From the NCBI RefSeq assembly GCF_000355765.4, contig NZ_CP021106.3, positions 1,521,137 to 1,585,136 on the forward strand: DNA of 64,000 nt, read 5' to 3'. The notes below the pieces were generated by a model. It was not told the origin of the DNA, did not search any database, and worked only from the letters and a program-made list of their open reading frames with translations. Of this stretch, positions 17,902 to 28,083 are shown in pieces; within the stretch, counting starts at the first letter, position 1, and the number at the start of each line of letters is the position of its first letter. The stretch comes from Nitrosospira lacus (GTDB lineage Bacteria > Pseudomonadota > Gammaproteobacteria > Burkholderiales > Nitrosomonadaceae). The position numbers were made by a program, and so were the translations under genes.

Positions 17902-20475
17902 CTAGGCCCGGCTGCCAGATCTGTGTGGCCTCTTTCCCGCCGCTGCCCATCGGTAGAAGCCCTGCTTGGCCAGTTCAACTGCGAATAGATAGACAAGCGT
18001 CATGCCCCCGAGGATAAAATAAAATTTGGCGGGCGGCGGGACAAAGCCAAAATACGTTCCGATCGGCGTAAACGGTAACAGTACCGCGCTGGCGACGACA
18101 GCCAGCGAGGTCACTGTCAGCAGTGGGTGGGCGCGGCTTTTCAGAGGATTCCCACGGGTACGGATGATGAAGATCACCAGTACCTGGGTACATAACGACT
18201 CAACGAACCAGCCCGTCTGAAACAGCTTCTCGTCGGCCTGTAGAACCACCAGCATGACGTAAAAGGTCAGGAAGTCGAACAGGGAGCTGATCGGCCCGAT
18301 CACGAGCATGAAGTTGCGAATGAAATTCATGTCGAGCACACGCGGGCTGTGAATATCGGCGGTGTCCACCTTGTCCAGGGGGATCGGGATTTCCGAGACA
18401 TCGTAGAGAATGTTGTTGAGCAGGATTTGGGTTGGCAACATCGGCAGGAAAGGCAGAAACAGTGCAGCCCCAGCCATGCTGAACATGTTGCCAAAATTGG
18501 AGCTCGTGCCCATCATGATGTACTTCATGATGTTACCAAAGGTGCGCCGTCCTTCCAGAACGCCTGTATGCAGCACATGCAGATCCCGTTTCAGGAGGAT
18601 CATGTCGGCCGCCTCCTTGGCGACATCCACCGCCGAATCCACCGATAGCCCGACATCCGCCGCATGCAGTGACGGTGCGTCATTGATGCCATCGCCCAGA
18701 TAGCCGACCACATGGCCGCGGGCTTTGAGTGCCCGGATTACACGCTCTTTCTGCGCCGGATTCACCCGGCAGAACAGATTCGCCGTTTCGACCCGGGCTT
18801 GCAGGGTGTGATCGTCGATCTGCGCGATCTCTTTTCCTGTCAGGAGTCCCGTCACTGGAATCTTCAATTCTGCGCAAACATGCCGGGTAACCAGATCGCT
18901 ATCGCCGGTGACGATCTTGATGGCGACACCGACCCGGCCCAGGGCGGCCAATGCAGGGGCAGCGCTTGCCTTGGGCGGGTCGAGAAAGGCTGCAAAACCG
19001 GCGAGCACCAATTCTGTTTCGTCACTCACCACGGCATGGGGATGGTCCATGGGTACCTGCCGCCAGGCGATACCCAGCGCCCGGAAACCTTCTTCCTCCA
19101 GGGCGTGGTACTGGCCGCGAATCGCTGCCAGCGCAGTTTCATCCACGGGACGCGGTTGCTCGGCGCCTTCCGTTTCGTAGTGTGTGCACAACCCGACGAT
19201 TTCGTCCGGCGCGCCTTTCACCACCAGCCAGCGTGTCTCGCCATTATCGATCAGCACGGAGACGCGACGGCGCTCAAAGTCAAAGGGAACTTCGTCGATC
19301 TTTTTCCAGGAGCCAATCTCGATATGCTGGTGATCAAGAATGGCTTCATCGAGGGGACTTTTCAGGCCCGTCTCGAAGAAGCTATTGAAATAGGCCAGTT
19401 GAAGCACCCGTTCGCTGGGCCGGCCCGTCGCATCCACATGTCTTTCCAGTCGGATCTTTGCCTCGGTCAGCGTACCGGTCTTGTCGGTGCAGAGTACATC
19501 CATCGACCCCAGATCCTGAATGGCGGACAGTCGCTTGACGATCATGTGCATCCTGGCCATGCGCAGGGCGCCACGCGATAGCGTGACCGACACCACCATG
19601 GGCAGCAGTTCCGGTGTCAGTCCGACGGCGAGGGCTACGGCAAAGAGGAAGGATTCCAGCCACGGCTTGTGGAAAAACGCATTCACGAGCAGCACGAACA
19701 TCACCATGAGAATGGTCAGCCGCATGATCAGTATCCCGAAGCGGCGGGTACCGAGCTCGAACGAAGTCGGCTCCGATGGCCGGGAAACGCTGTCAGAAAT
19801 TTCTCCGATCGCGGTATCCGCACCCGTCTTCACCACCAGCACCCGGGCACTGCCGCTGATGACGGATGTGCCCATGAACACCGCGTTAGTCGCCTCCTGC
19901 AGATCGGTGGCGGTATCGGGTAGCATGCCTGGCCGCTTTTCCACCGGATAGAACTCACCGGTCAGCAGGGCCTGCTTGACGAAGAAATCATGCGCTTCAA
20001 GCACACTTCCGTCCGCGGGAATCAGATCCCCGGCCGCAAGCAGCACAACATCGCCGGGTACGATCTCTGTAACCGTGACCTCCATCGGATTGCCGTCGCG
20101 CAGCACGGTGGTCCGTACGGAAACCGACTGGCGCAATTTTTCTGCGGATGCGTTGGCACGGTACTCCTGGACAAAATCCAGCGTGATGCTAAGCAGAACG
20201 ATGAAGCTGATGATGAGGAAGTTCGTGACCTCCCCGGTGAACGCGGAAACCGCACTGGCGATAAGAAGGATGATCACCAGGGGGTTTTTGAAGCGACCGA
20301 GATATTGTAGCAGCAGCGATTTTTCCCGCCGCTCTCGGAACAGATTGGGCCCGAATCGGGTAAGGCGCGCTTTAGCTTCGGTGACCGACAGGCCCATCCT
20401 CGCGGTAGCGAGAGCAACCGTCTCTGTTGGCAGCGGCTCAAGCCACCAGGGCCGGCGCGGCGCGTCTATCGACAA
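17902..20475 (-). CDS. mgtA: Mg2+-transporting P-type ATPase (MgtA/MgtB type)
   Basis: An 857-residue P3B-type ATPase that should take Mg2+ into the cytoplasm. It has the phosphorylation site CTDKTGTLT, the dephosphorylation loop LLTGEFYPVEK, the hinge GDGINDAPSLHAADVGLSVDSAVDVAKEAADMIL and about ten membrane helices in the normal positions. The TSSNFGNMFSM segment in the late helices is characteristic of MgtA/MgtB. It begins 15 bases after a small cytochrome c gene and no MgtL-type leader is seen, because the cytochrome gene occupies the upstream space. Confidence 0.93.
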   Translation of the reverse strand: MSIDAPRRPWWLEPLPTETVALATARMGLSVTEAKARLTRFGPNLFRERREKSLLLQYLGRFKNPLVIILLIASAVSAFTGEVTNFLIISFIVLLSITLDFVQEYRANASAEKLRQSVSVRTTVLRDGNPMEVTVTEIVPGDVVLLAAGDLIPADGSVLEAHDFFVKQALLTGEFYPVEKRPGMLPDTATDLQEATNAVFMGTSVISGSARVLVVKTGADTAIGEISDSVSRPSEPTSFELGTRRFGILIMRLTILMVMFVLLVNAFFHKPWLESFLFAVALAVGLTPELLPMVVSVTLSRGALRMARMHMIVKRLSAIQDLGSMDVLCTDKTGTLTEAKIRLERHVDATGRPSERVLQLAYFNSFFETGLKSPLDEAILDHQHIEIGSWKKIDEVPFDFERRRVSVLIDNGETRWLVVKGAPDEIVGLCTHYETEGAEQPRPVDETALAAIRGQYHALEEEGFRALGIAWRQVPMDHPHAVVSDETELVLAGFAAFLDPPKASAAPALAALGRVGVAIKIVTGDSDLVTRHVCAELKIPVTGLLTGKEIAQIDDHTLQARVETANLFCRVNPAQKERVIRALKARGHVVGYLGDGINDAPSLHAADVGLSVDSAVDVAKEAADMILLKRDLHVLHTGVLEGRRTFGNIMKYIMMGTSSNFGNMFSMAGAALFLPFLPMLPTQILLNNILYDVSEIPIPLDKVDTADIHSPRVLDMNFIRNFMLVIGPISSLFDFLTFYVMLVVLQADEKLFQTGWFVESLCTQVLVIFIIRTRGNPLKSRAHPLLTVTSLAVVASAVLLPFTPIGTYFGFVPPPAKFYFILGGMTLVYLFAVELAKQGFYRWAAAGKRPHRSGSRA

Positions 20476-20490
20476 CTTGATAGCTTCCGG

Positions 20491-20790
20491 TCAGTCTGGC
20501 TTGGGATAGTGGTAATAGAGAGCATTCAGGTGGCGAGCGACTTCAGTAATATCGTCATCACCCCAACCAAGTCCCGAAACTTCCTGCCAGCGGCGCACTT
20601 CCGCCCGAAGGCTTGTCCAGTCCGTAACGAGCTTCTTGTCCCGCCAATGAACCTTGGCGCTGTGGCAGGTGATGCAGTGTGTTGAGTACAACAGTTCGCC
20701 GCGCGTAGCGTCGCGCAGTGGCGGTGCATCAGCATAAGCGGGACTTCCAAACAAGACGAACAGCAGCGCCAATATCCAGTTTCGAAGCAT
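20491..20790 (-). CDS. Small periplasmic monoheme cytochrome c
   Basis: A 99-residue protein with a clear signal peptide (MLRNWILALLFVLFGSPAYA) and one heme motif, HCITCH. The mature part of about 78 residues has many tryptophans and ends YYHYPKPD. I cannot name a closer family. AAGGAGG immediately upstream of the ATG at 20790 fixes the start. It precedes mgtA by 15 bases, so they may be co-transcribed, an unexpected pairing. It might carry electrons in the periplasm, possibly for the Cyc2-like protein 2.7 kb away, but nothing in the sequence proves that link. Confidence 0.8.
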   Translation of the reverse strand: MLRNWILALLFVLFGSPAYADAPPLRDATRGELLYSTHCITCHSAKVHWRDKKLVTDWTSLRAEVRRWQEVSGLGWGDDDITEVARHLNALYYHYPKPD

Positions 20791-20959
20791 GTTATCCTCC
20801 TTGAGCGTCACCATTTTGGTTAAGTATATGCCTCATCAGATTTCTTCGCAGAAACAAACTGGCAGGAATCGAGGCGGGGAGGCGACATCATGGCCATGGG
20901 TCTGAAATATCCGCCCCCATCGCGCAGGGCAACGTGTTTGTGACCTGCTATTGTTTTTT

Positions 20960-20987
20960 TTGATCAGGTGTGTACAATTTATATGCT
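20960..20987 (+). promoter_or_regulatory. Possible promoter upstream of the guanidine riboswitch
   Basis: TTGATC at 20960-20965 and TATGCT at 20982-20987 are 16 bases apart. This is the best sigma-70-like pair in front of the riboswitch, about 140 bases before its first conserved block. No sigma-54 (GG-N10-GC) site was found. Confidence 0.35.
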
Positions 20988-21124
20988 ACTGGTTCAGTCG
21001 TTAAGTTTAAGCATGTATCGTATTTTTTCACGCGGGCAGCTACCTGACACAGCGCCTTGCTGGGTTTGAGTATTGATCGTTTTGTGTGAAGAGCGGTCAA
21101 AGCAGTGAAACTGATGTAAAGGAG

Positions 21125-21222
21125 AAACTAGGGTTCCGGCTTTCCTTTGGGTAAGTGTCTGGTCCGAGAGTTTCCGGCTTCGTTTTGACGAGGCTCCACG
21201 GAGGGATAAAAGCCCGGGAGAT
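21125..21222 (+). ncRNA. Guanidine-I riboswitch (ykkC/yxkD class)
   Basis: The three most conserved blocks of this class are present in order: CTAGGGTTCCG at 21128-21138, CTGGTCCGAGAG at 21159-21170, and a block at 21198-21221 made of ACGGAGGGATAAAA followed directly by GCCCGGGAGA. Spacing between blocks is normal for the class. It lies about 250 bases upstream of the permease gene that opens the guanidine operon. A perfect 7-bp AT-rich hairpin follows at 21223-21240 (AATGTAT, loop AGGC, ATACATT). I do not see a classical terminator with a T-run, so the way it controls expression is unclear. Confidence 0.93.
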
Positions 21223-21469
21223 AATGTATAGGCATACATTGACTCTTGGAACTTGGCCCACTGATTAAAGGAGACTTCGTCATATCCTCCCTTTCTGGAT
21301 TTTTCTTCGCTGTTCCCCTGACTGCGCCCATTGTGATCGCTGGGGGATTGCCTGTCTTCCCGCGGTTCGGTTCTGCTGACATTAAAGAGCGGGTGAGTCA
21401 ACCGCCCAGCTGGATAATTGAGGACGGTCGGCGCATTCAGCGTATCGAGAGCGCTACGGGAGGAACGCC

Positions 21470-22954
21470 ATGTCGATAGAGGGAAGACAGGGTATCTCGT
21501 CTTCTGCTGCTTCCCCGGACCTTCCCCCGACTGCGGATAAACTCAATCGCAGCCTGAGCGTCTGGAATAGCCTTACCCTCGGTTTCGCGGTTGTTTCACC
21601 CGTGGTGGGGCTCTATGCCATTATGGGTGTGCAGACCGTGGTAACGGGGGGCGGCTGGTTTGCCGCACTTGTCATCTGTCTGGTGCTGCAACTGCTGGTG
21701 GCGACGGTTTACGCCGAGCTTTCTTCGCAGTTTCCGATCGCCGGGGGCGCCTACAAGTGGGCGCGGCAACTCGGCGGGAGTATCACCGGGCAGTTTGCCG
21801 GGGTCATCTACGTCAGTTCCACCATCGCCATGCTCACCACCACCGCTTACACCGGGGGTGTCTGGCTCTCCTTTTTTTTTGGATCGGCGGGTGGCTCCGG
21901 CCATACGCTGGTGATGTGGGGCGCGGTTTTTCTGCTGATCTGCACGCTGCTCAACCTGGCTCATGTCAGTGTTTTCAAGCTGATCATTACACTGGGTGTT
22001 TATGCCGAGGTGGTGGGCTCGTTTGGCGTGGCGCTGCTTCTGTTCCTGTTCTTCCGGGAGCACCCTTTTTCCGAGCTATTTCAGCATCTGGGTACGGGCA
22101 CGGCGCCGGGCGAGACCGCCGCTTTCCTGGCTGCGCTTGCCATCGCGGGATGGGCGTTCATCGGTTTTGATGCCTGCTCCACTATTGCCGAAGAAACCCA
22201 TGAGCCCAAGCGGATGGTGCCACGCGCGATTTTCTTTTCGCTATGCATGGTGGGAAGCGTGGTGCTTTTCAATTCTGCCGCCCTGACGTTGAGCTTCGAC
22301 CGCGCCACACTGGCAAATACGAGTGCCTCGTCCGATCCCATCACACCCGTGATTATCAATAGCTTCGGAGCCTGGGCCGAGAAACCTTTTCTGGCTATTG
22401 TCATGATTGCTTTCCTTGCTTGCGGAGCATCCGTGGTGAAATACACGTCGCGCATCGTGTACTCGATGGCACGCGAGGGCAATATGCCTGTTGCGCTGAG
22501 CCGATTGGCCGCTGATCACACGCCGCGCAATGCCATTATCTGTACGGTATCGCTGGCCGGACTGGGATTGCTGTTCGGCTTGAACGATGGAGCGGTCGCC
22601 ACGGTAATAGCCTTCGGCACGGGCGGGCTTTACGCCATGTTTTCCATGACCACCGGGGTTGGCTTGTACACCCGTCTTACTGGTCGCTGGAATCCGGCGC
22701 TGGGCGAATTGAAGCTGGGCCCGTGGGGGCTGGTGATCAATACGATAGCTTTCATCTGGTCGGTGTTTGAGTTTATCAATATCGCCTGGCCACGCGCCTA
22801 CATTGTAGCGCCCAATGCGCCCTGGTGGCAGCTTTGGGCGGTTCCGCTGGTGTTGGGCAGTATCCTGAGCGTAACCGCACTGCACATTTTGATAAAAAAA
22901 ATCGTTGGGGAGCGACAAAAAAAGAATACCTTCAAAGGTATTTCGCCGATGTGA
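21470..22954 (+). CDS. APC-family permease of the guanidine/urea carboxylase operon
   Basis: A 494-residue transporter with about 12 helices in the amino acid-polyamine-cation superfamily. The start region LNRSLSVWNSLTLGFAVVSPVVGLYAIMG, and FIGFDACSTIAEETHEPKRMVPRAI after helix 6, are typical of the GABA-permease-like group whose members occur next to urea carboxylase genes. GGGAGG precedes the ATG. As the first gene behind a guanidine riboswitch it most likely imports guanidine or a guanidino compound; this substrate is inferred from context. It starts an operon of five genes. Confidence 0.85.
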   Translation: MSIEGRQGISSSAASPDLPPTADKLNRSLSVWNSLTLGFAVVSPVVGLYAIMGVQTVVTGGGWFAALVICLVLQLLVATVYAELSSQFPIAGGAYKWARQLGGSITGQFAGVIYVSSTIAMLTTTAYTGGVWLSFFFGSAGGSGHTLVMWGAVFLLICTLLNLAHVSVFKLIITLGVYAEVVGSFGVALLLFLFFREHPFSELFQHLGTGTAPGETAAFLAALAIAGWAFIGFDACSTIAEETHEPKRMVPRAIFFSLCMVGSVVLFNSAALTLSFDRATLANTSASSDPITPVIINSFGAWAEKPFLAIVMIAFLACGASVVKYTSRIVYSMAREGNMPVALSRLAADHTPRNAIICTVSLAGLGLLFGLNDGAVATVIAFGTGGLYAMFSMTTGVGLYTRLTGRWNPALGELKLGPWGLVINTIAFIWSVFEFINIAWPRAYIVAPNAPWWQLWAVPLVLGSILSVTALHILIKKIVGERQKKNTFKGISPM

Positions 22955-23020
22955 GCCGGGAGGCGCCGACAGCAATTCCGGTATCGGAAATTAATGATTC
23001 ATTTTGATGAGGAGAAAAAC

Positions 23021-23752
23021 ATGCACCATCCAGATACATTTCTCTGGGAAGAAGATATTCCCGGGGGTTGTCATTGGTCCGGCGTCTTGCGCCGGGGCAC
23101 GACGTTGCGTTTGATGGATGTAATCGGGGGCGCCAATGCCGCGGTACTGTTCTTCAATCAGGAAGAGAAACTGGAGCGTTATAACATGGCGGATACGCTG
23201 AAGTCGCAGCATACCTTTCGTCTGACCAAGGGGCATGCCTGTCACTCGGATATGGGTCATATTTTCTGCTGCATTACCTCGGATACTGTTGGCTGGCATG
23301 ACACCGTGTGCGGAATGAGCGACGCGGAATTGATACGCCGGAAATATGGCGCCGGCCGATACCAGGAGCTTCGCAACGAGATGTTTCGCAGCGGGCTGGA
23401 TGGCATGCTGATCGAGCTGGGAAAGTGGGGACTGGGGATGCGTGACGTAGTATCCAATATCAATTTCTTCAGCAAGGTGACCGCCAGCTCATCGGGCAAA
23501 CTGATGTTTCATCCCGGCAACAGTAAAGCCGGAGATTATGTGAATCTCAGTTTCGAGATGGATACGTTGATGGCGCTGTCCGCCGCGCCGCATCCCCTTG
23601 ATCCGGCGCAAACATACCAGCCTGGAGCAGTCAGGCTGACGGCTTTTGCGACGCCACCCTCGATGGTCGAGGAGTGCGCGCGCATTCCCGAGAATGTGCG
23701 CGGGATGCAAAATACTCAACGTTTATATGCCTGTCATGGAGGTGCCTCATGA
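23021..23752 (+). CDS. cgdA: DUF1989 protein, urea carboxylase-associated protein 1; probable carboxyguanidine deiminase subunit
   Basis: A 243-residue DUF1989 protein of the family long called urea amidolyase-associated protein 1. Blocks seen are [45 protein letters not shown], and SNINFFSKV. In guanidine operons the pair of DUF1989 proteins forms carboxyguanidine deiminase, which turns carboxyguanidine into allophanate and ammonia; I assign that role because of the riboswitch. The start is ATG 23021 with GAGGAG eight bases upstream; an earlier in-frame ATG at 22994 lacks one. It overlaps the next gene by four bases (ATGA), as expected for two subunits. Confidence 0.82.
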   Translation: MHHPDTFLWEEDIPGGCHWSGVLRRGTTLRLMDVIGGANAAVLFFNQEEKLERYNMADTLKSQHTFRLTKGHACHSDMGHIFCCITSDTVGWHDTVCGMSDAELIRRKYGAGRYQELRNEMFRSGLDGMLIELGKWGLGMRDVVSNINFFSKVTASSSGKLMFHPGNSKAGDYVNLSFEMDTLMALSAAPHPLDPAQTYQPGAVRLTAFATPPSMVEECARIPENVRGMQNTQRLYACHGGAS

Positions 23753-24429
23753 GCGCGAATCTGCTTGAAAGCAGGCTCGATCCCAAGACCGCGGTGGTGG
23801 ATGAAATCTGCGCGGCGGGCGAACCCTGGGTCAAGCAGGTGACCCAAGGACAGGTATTCCGTATCGTCGATCTGGAGGGTAATCAGGCAGTCGATACATT
23901 ATTTTACAATGCCGCCCATGCGCTGGAGCGTTACAGCGCCACCGATACCATTCGCCGTCAAAACATGCTGTACCTGACCACCGGCAGCAGGCTGTACTCA
24001 AACTACGGCAACATCATGCTCACCATCGTCGCGGATACATGCGGACAGCATGACACGGTGGGCGGGGCCTGTGCGGCGGAAAGTAATACCGTACGCTATG
24101 CGCCGGAGAAATTCCCAATGCACAGTTGCCGCGACAATTTTCTGCATGCGCTGGCGCATGAACCCATCTGCGAGCATCTCGGCATGAGCAAGCGTGACCT
24201 GCCCAGCAACATCAATTTCTTCATGAATGTACCGGTATCGGAAGAAGGCGGTCTGGATTTTGTGGATGGCGTATCGGCACCCGGCAAGTATGTGGAGATG
24301 CAAGCCGAAATGGATGTGATCGTTCTGATCTCGAACTGCCCGCAACTGAACAACCCGTGCAATGCCTATAACCCTACACCGATCCGCCTGCTGGTCTGGG
24401 ATGCTCCCGAGGATATGGCATTCGATTAG
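23749..24429 (+). CDS. cgdB: DUF1989 protein, urea carboxylase-associated protein 2; probable carboxyguanidine deiminase subunit
   Basis: A 226-residue paralogue of the preceding protein. Shared features include [32 protein letters not shown], a Cys-His pair in [27 protein letters not shown] and the ending IRLLVWDA. It should pair with the first DUF1989 protein to deiminate carboxyguanidine. The ATG at 23749 lies inside the last codons of the previous gene and follows GGAGGTGCC, which supports coupling; longer in-frame readings run back into that gene and are not believable. The carboxylase gene begins 31 bases downstream. Confidence 0.82.
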   Translation: MSANLLESRLDPKTAVVDEICAAGEPWVKQVTQGQVFRIVDLEGNQAVDTLFYNAAHALERYSATDTIRRQNMLYLTTGSRLYSNYGNIMLTIVADTCGQHDTVGGACAAESNTVRYAPEKFPMHSCRDNFLHALAHEPICEHLGMSKRDLPSNINFFMNVPVSEEGGLDFVDGVSAPGKYVEMQAEMDVIVLISNCPQLNNPCNAYNPTPIRLLVWDAPEDMAFD

Positions 24430-24460
24430 TCGGACAACTCAACCGGGAATAGGGAAAATC

Positions 24461-27400
24461 ATGTTCGAGAAAGTATTGATTGCCAATCGCGGCGCCATTG
24501 CCTGCCGCATTATCCGTACGCTTCGCCGCATGGGGGTGAAAAGTGTGGCGGTGTACACGGATGCAGATGCGCTGTCGCGGCATGTATTGGAGGTCGACGA
24601 GGCATACTGCATCGGCAGCGGCGTTGCAGCGGAAAGCTATCTGCGCACCGACAAGATCCTGGAAGTCGCGCGGCATACCGGTGCGCAGGCCATTCATCCC
24701 GGTTATGGCTTTCTCAGCGAAAAAGCAGACTTCGCCGAGCAATGCGCTGCCCATGGCATTTGCTTCATTGGTCCGACGCCGCAGCAGATGCGGTCTTTTG
24801 GCCTGAAGCATACGGCGCGTGAGCTGGCCTTGCACAACCGGATGCCGCTGCTGCCGGGAACCGATTTGCTGGAGAATGTGGAAGACGCGCTTCATCAGGC
24901 GATTTCCATCGGTTATCCGGTAATGCTGAAAAGCACAGCGGGCGGCGGTGGTATCGGTATGCGCTTGTGCTGGAACAGGGACGAGTTAAGCGGCGCTTAC
25001 GAATCGGTGAAGTATCTGGCGCAGAATAACTTCAAGGACGCTGGCCTGTTCCTGGAAAAATATGTCGAGAACGCGCGCCACATCGAGGTGCAGATTTTTG
25101 GCGACGGCCAGGGTGAGGTGGTCGCGCTGGGGGAGCGCGACTGCTCGATGCAGCGGCGCAACCAGAAGGTGATTGAAGAAACACCCGCACCCGACCTTAC
25201 GCCTCGCTTGCGCCAGGCGCTGGTGGATGCCGCCATACGTCTGGGCAAGGCAGTCAATTATCAGTCAGCGGGGACAGTGGAATACATTTTTGATGCATCC
25301 AGCGGCGAATTCTATTTCCTCGAGGTGAATACGCGCCTGCAGGTCGAGCATGGCGTGAGCGAAGAAGTGACCGGCATCGACCTGGTGGAATGGATGGTAC
25401 GGCAGGCTGCCGGAGATTTGCCACCCTTGGGCTCGTTCGACATCAAGCCGCACGGTGCTTCCATTCAGGTACGCGTATATGCCGAGAATCCGGCGAGGGA
25501 TTTTCAACCGTCCTGTGGCACGCTCACTGCGACGGAGTTTCCGCCTCCGTCCGGGGCGCGTGTCGAAACATGGGTGGAGCGCGGCGTCGAAGTATCCCCC
25601 TTCTATGACCCGATGCTGGCAAAAATAATTGTGCATGCGGCGGATCGTAAGCAGGCGGTCGCCAAGCTGCTTGCTGCGCTGGATGCCACCGCGCTGCATG
25701 GCATCGAAACCAATTTAGACTACCTTAAACAGATTCTCCAGGGCACGGCATTTCGCAGCGGCCGGTATACGACAAGCTTTCTGAATGGCTTTCACTATAT
25801 TGCACATACGATCGATGTTCTCTTCCCTGGCGTGCAAACGACCGTGCAGGATTATCCCGGGCGGACCGGCTACTGGAATATCGGCGTGCCGCCATCCGGT
25901 CCAATGGATAGTTTGGCGTTTCGTCTGGCGAATCGCCTGGTTAACAATGGGGAAGACAAGGCCGGACTCGAAATCACCCTTGCCGGACCGACGCTGCGCT
26001 TCAATTGTGACAGCGTAATCGCGGTGTGTGGGGCACCCATGGAAGTGCGTCTGGATGGCGAACCCCTGGCGCAGTGGCGATCGCATTCAATCCGGGCCGG
26101 TGCGCTGCTGCAGTTCGGAAAGCTCAGGGATCATGGCTGTCGTGCCTATCTGGCGGTGCAGGGCGGTATTCAGGTGCCGGATTATCTGGGTAGCAAGTCC
26201 ACCTTCACGCTCGGACAATTCGGCGGGCACGCCGGGCGCACCCTGCTCACCGGCGACGTACTTCATGTGGTGGCGGCCAACAGCCACGTCCGCTGCGTGC
26301 TCCCGGAGGCATTGGTCCCGCATTACACCCATAACTGGGAAATTGGCGTGCTGTACGGACCCCACGGCGCGCCCGACTTTTTCACCGATGAAGATATCCG
26401 AATTTTTTTCTCCACTGACTGGCAAGTGCACTACAACTCAAGCCGTAGCGGCGTACGTCTGATCGGCCCGAAGCCGCATTGGGCGCGTAACGATGGCGGG
26501 GAGGCGGGGCTGCATCCATCCAATATCCACGACAATGCCTACGCTATCGGCACGGTGGATTTTACCGGCGATATGCCGGTAATACTGGGTCCGGATGGTC
26601 CCAGTCTGGGTGGCTTCGTTTGTCCCGTGACCATTGTCCATGCGGAATTGTGGAAGATGGGACAGCTCAAGCCCGGCGATAGCGTGCGTTTTCACCGGGT
26701 GCCGATGGAACAGGCGCTGGCACTGGAGAAATTGCAGGATGCGACGATCCGGCGCCTCCGGGTGCCAAAGGTTGTGTCCGTACCCAAGGCAGTCAGCACC
26801 ATGGACAGCCCTATCCTGCATTGCATCGAGGAAGGCGCACGCCAGGTGCGGGTGGTATATCGCCAGTCCGGGGACAAAAATCTGCTGGTGGAGTACGGAC
26901 CGCCGGAGCTTGACTTGAATTTGCGCTTCCGCGTCCATGCATTGATGGAATGGATTCAGGGCGATCTTGATGCAGGGCGGCTCAAAGGCGTCCTGGATTT
27001 GACGCCGGGCATCCGCTCATTGCAAATCCATTTTGATTCGCGCGTGCTGCCGCGCGACAAGCTCCTGAAGCGGCTCGTTGCCACGGAAAAGAAATTGCCT
27101 GATATAGAATATATGGAAGTGCCAACGCGTATCGTGCATCTGCCATTGTCCTGGGACGACGGGGCGACGCGGCTGGCGATAGAGAAATACATTCAATCGG
27201 TTCGGGCTGATGCGCCATGGTGTCCCAGCAATATCGAGTTCATTCGCCGCATTAACGGACTGGACGACATCGAAGCGGTGCAGCATATCCTGTTTGAAGC
27301 GAGCTATCTGGTAATGGGACTGGGTGACGTGTATCTAGGCGCACCCGTGGCAACCCCCGTCGACCCGCGTCATCGCTTGGTCACCACCAAGTACAACCCG

Positions 27401-28081
27401 GCACGCACCTGGACTCCCGAGAACGCGGTGGGTATAGGAGGTGCTTATCTGTGCATATATGGCATGGAAGGTCCGGGCGGTTACCAGTTTGTCGGACGTA
27501 CCGTGCAGATGTGGAACCGTTATCGCCATACCGGCGATTTCAGGGAGGGCAAGCCCTGGCTGTTGCGCTTTTTTGACCAGATCCGGTTTTATCCGGTAAG
27601 TGAGAGTGAACTGCTCAAACTGCGCAAGGATTTTGTCACGGGACATTTCAAGCTGCGCGTGGAAGAAACCACGTTCAGCTTGAAGCAATACAACATTTTC
27701 CTGCAACAGAACGCAGCATCAATCAGTACTTTTAAAGTCAAACAGCAGGCCGCGTTTGAAGCCGAGCGTGAGCGCTGGAAGATCGAGGGCAAGGCCGAAT
27801 ATGTGAGCGAGGCTACGCTTGACGAAGCCGATACGCAAAGTGAGCTGGATTTGCCGGAAGGTGCGCATGCGGTCAGTGCGCACGTGACCGGCACGGTATG
27901 GAAACTGCTGGCTGGGGAAGGGGGGCGCGTCGAAGCGGGAAGTCCCATGGTGATAGTCGAGTCGATGAAAATGGAATTCGTGGTGGAAGCACCTGTCAGC
28001 GGCACGGTACGACGGCTGTTCTGTAAGGCCGGCGGACATGTATCCGCCGGGCAGATGCTGCTCGTGATTCAGGAAGAATGA
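24461..28081 (+). CDS. Biotin-dependent guanidine (urea) carboxylase
   Basis: A 1206-residue single-chain carboxylase. Residues 1 to about 450 are biotin carboxylase ([23 protein letters not shown]-grasp loop [32 protein letters not shown]). About 460-1010 is the KipA/KipI-like carboxyltransferase ([20 protein letters not shown]; then the AHS1 half), followed by a linker with [15 protein letters not shown]. The last 75 residues are the biotin carrier with [12 protein letters not shown] and bicarbonate are used to carboxylate the substrate. Enzymes of this type in riboswitch-controlled operons prefer guanidine to urea; I infer that here. The start at 24461 follows AGGGAAAATC. No deletion is seen. 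Confidence 0.92.
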   Translation: MFEKVLIANRGAIACRIIRTLRRMGVKSVAVYTDADALSRHVLEVDEAYCIGSGVAAESYLRTDKILEVARHTGAQAIHPGYGFLSEKADFAEQCAAHGICFIGPTPQQMRSFGLKHTARELALHNRMPLLPGTDLLENVEDALHQAISIGYPVMLKSTAGGGGIGMRLCWNRDELSGAYESVKYLAQNNFKDAGLFLEKYVENARHIEVQIFGDGQGEVVALGERDCSMQRRNQKVIEETPAPDLTPRLRQALVDAAIRLGKAVNYQSAGTVEYIFDASSGEFYFLEVNTRLQVEHGVSEEVTGIDLVEWMVRQAAGDLPPLGSFDIKPHGASIQVRVYAENPARDFQPSCGTLTATEFPPPSGARVETWVERGVEVSPFYDPMLAKIIVHAADRKQAVAKLLAALDATALHGIETNLDYLKQILQGTAFRSGRYTTSFLNGFHYIAHTIDVLFPGVQTTVQDYPGRTGYWNIGVPPSGPMDSLAFRLANRLVNNGEDKAGLEITLAGPTLRFNCDSVIAVCGAPMEVRLDGEPLAQWRSHSIRAGALLQFGKLRDHGCRAYLAVQGGIQVPDYLGSKSTFTLGQFGGHAGRTLLTGDVLHVVAANSHVRCVLPEALVPHYTHNWEIGVLYGPHGAPDFFTDEDIRIFFSTDWQVHYNSSRSGVRLIGPKPHWARNDGGEAGLHPSNIHDNAYAIGTVDFTGDMPVILGPDGPSLGGFVCPVTIVHAELWKMGQLKPGDSVRFHRVPMEQALALEKLQDATIRRLRVPKVVSVPKAVSTMDSPILHCIEEGARQVRVVYRQSGDKNLLVEYGPPELDLNLRFRVHALMEWIQGDLDAGRLKGVLDLTPGIRSLQIHFDSRVLPRDKLLKRLVATEKKLPDIEYMEVPTRIVHLPLSWDDGATRLAIEKYIQSVRADAPWCPSNIEFIRRINGLDDIEAVQHILFEASYLVMGLGDVYLGAPVATPVDPRHRLVTTKYNPARTWTPENAVGIGGAYLCIYGMEGPGGYQFVGRTVQMWNRYRHTGDFREGKPWLLRFFDQIRFYPVSESELLKLRKDFVTGHFKLRVEETTFSLKQYNIFLQQNAASISTFKVKQQAAFEAERERWKIEGKAEYVSEATLDEADTQSELDLPEGAHAVSAHVTGTVWKLLAGEGGRVEAGSPMVIVESMKMEFVVEAPVSGTVRRLFCKAGGHVSAGQMLLVIQEE

Positions 28082-28083
28082 TC

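Noticed and set aside
18712-19581. 289-codon frame on the plus strand opposite the Mg2+ ATPase
   Set aside because: Lies wholly inside a well-supported gene and shows no family motif or ribosome site.
20994-21401. 135-codon minus-strand frame over the riboswitch
   Set aside because: The same bases form a conserved RNA on the plus strand; the peptide has no recognisable features.
21300-21470. Sigma-54 promoter for the guanidine operon
   Set aside because: GG and GC pairs near CTGGGGGATTGCC have the wrong spacing for a -24/-12 promoter.
21246-21479. 77-codon TTG-started frame before the permease
   Set aside because: Could be a leader peptide, but it starts with TTG and lacks a clear ribosome site; kept only as a question in the findings.
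24461-28081. Pyruvate or acetyl-CoA carboxylase instead of urea/guanidine carboxylase
   Set aside because: The biotin carboxylase half is shared, but the KipA/KipI-type middle and the neighbours (DUF1989 pair, allophanate hydrolase) exclude those enzymes.
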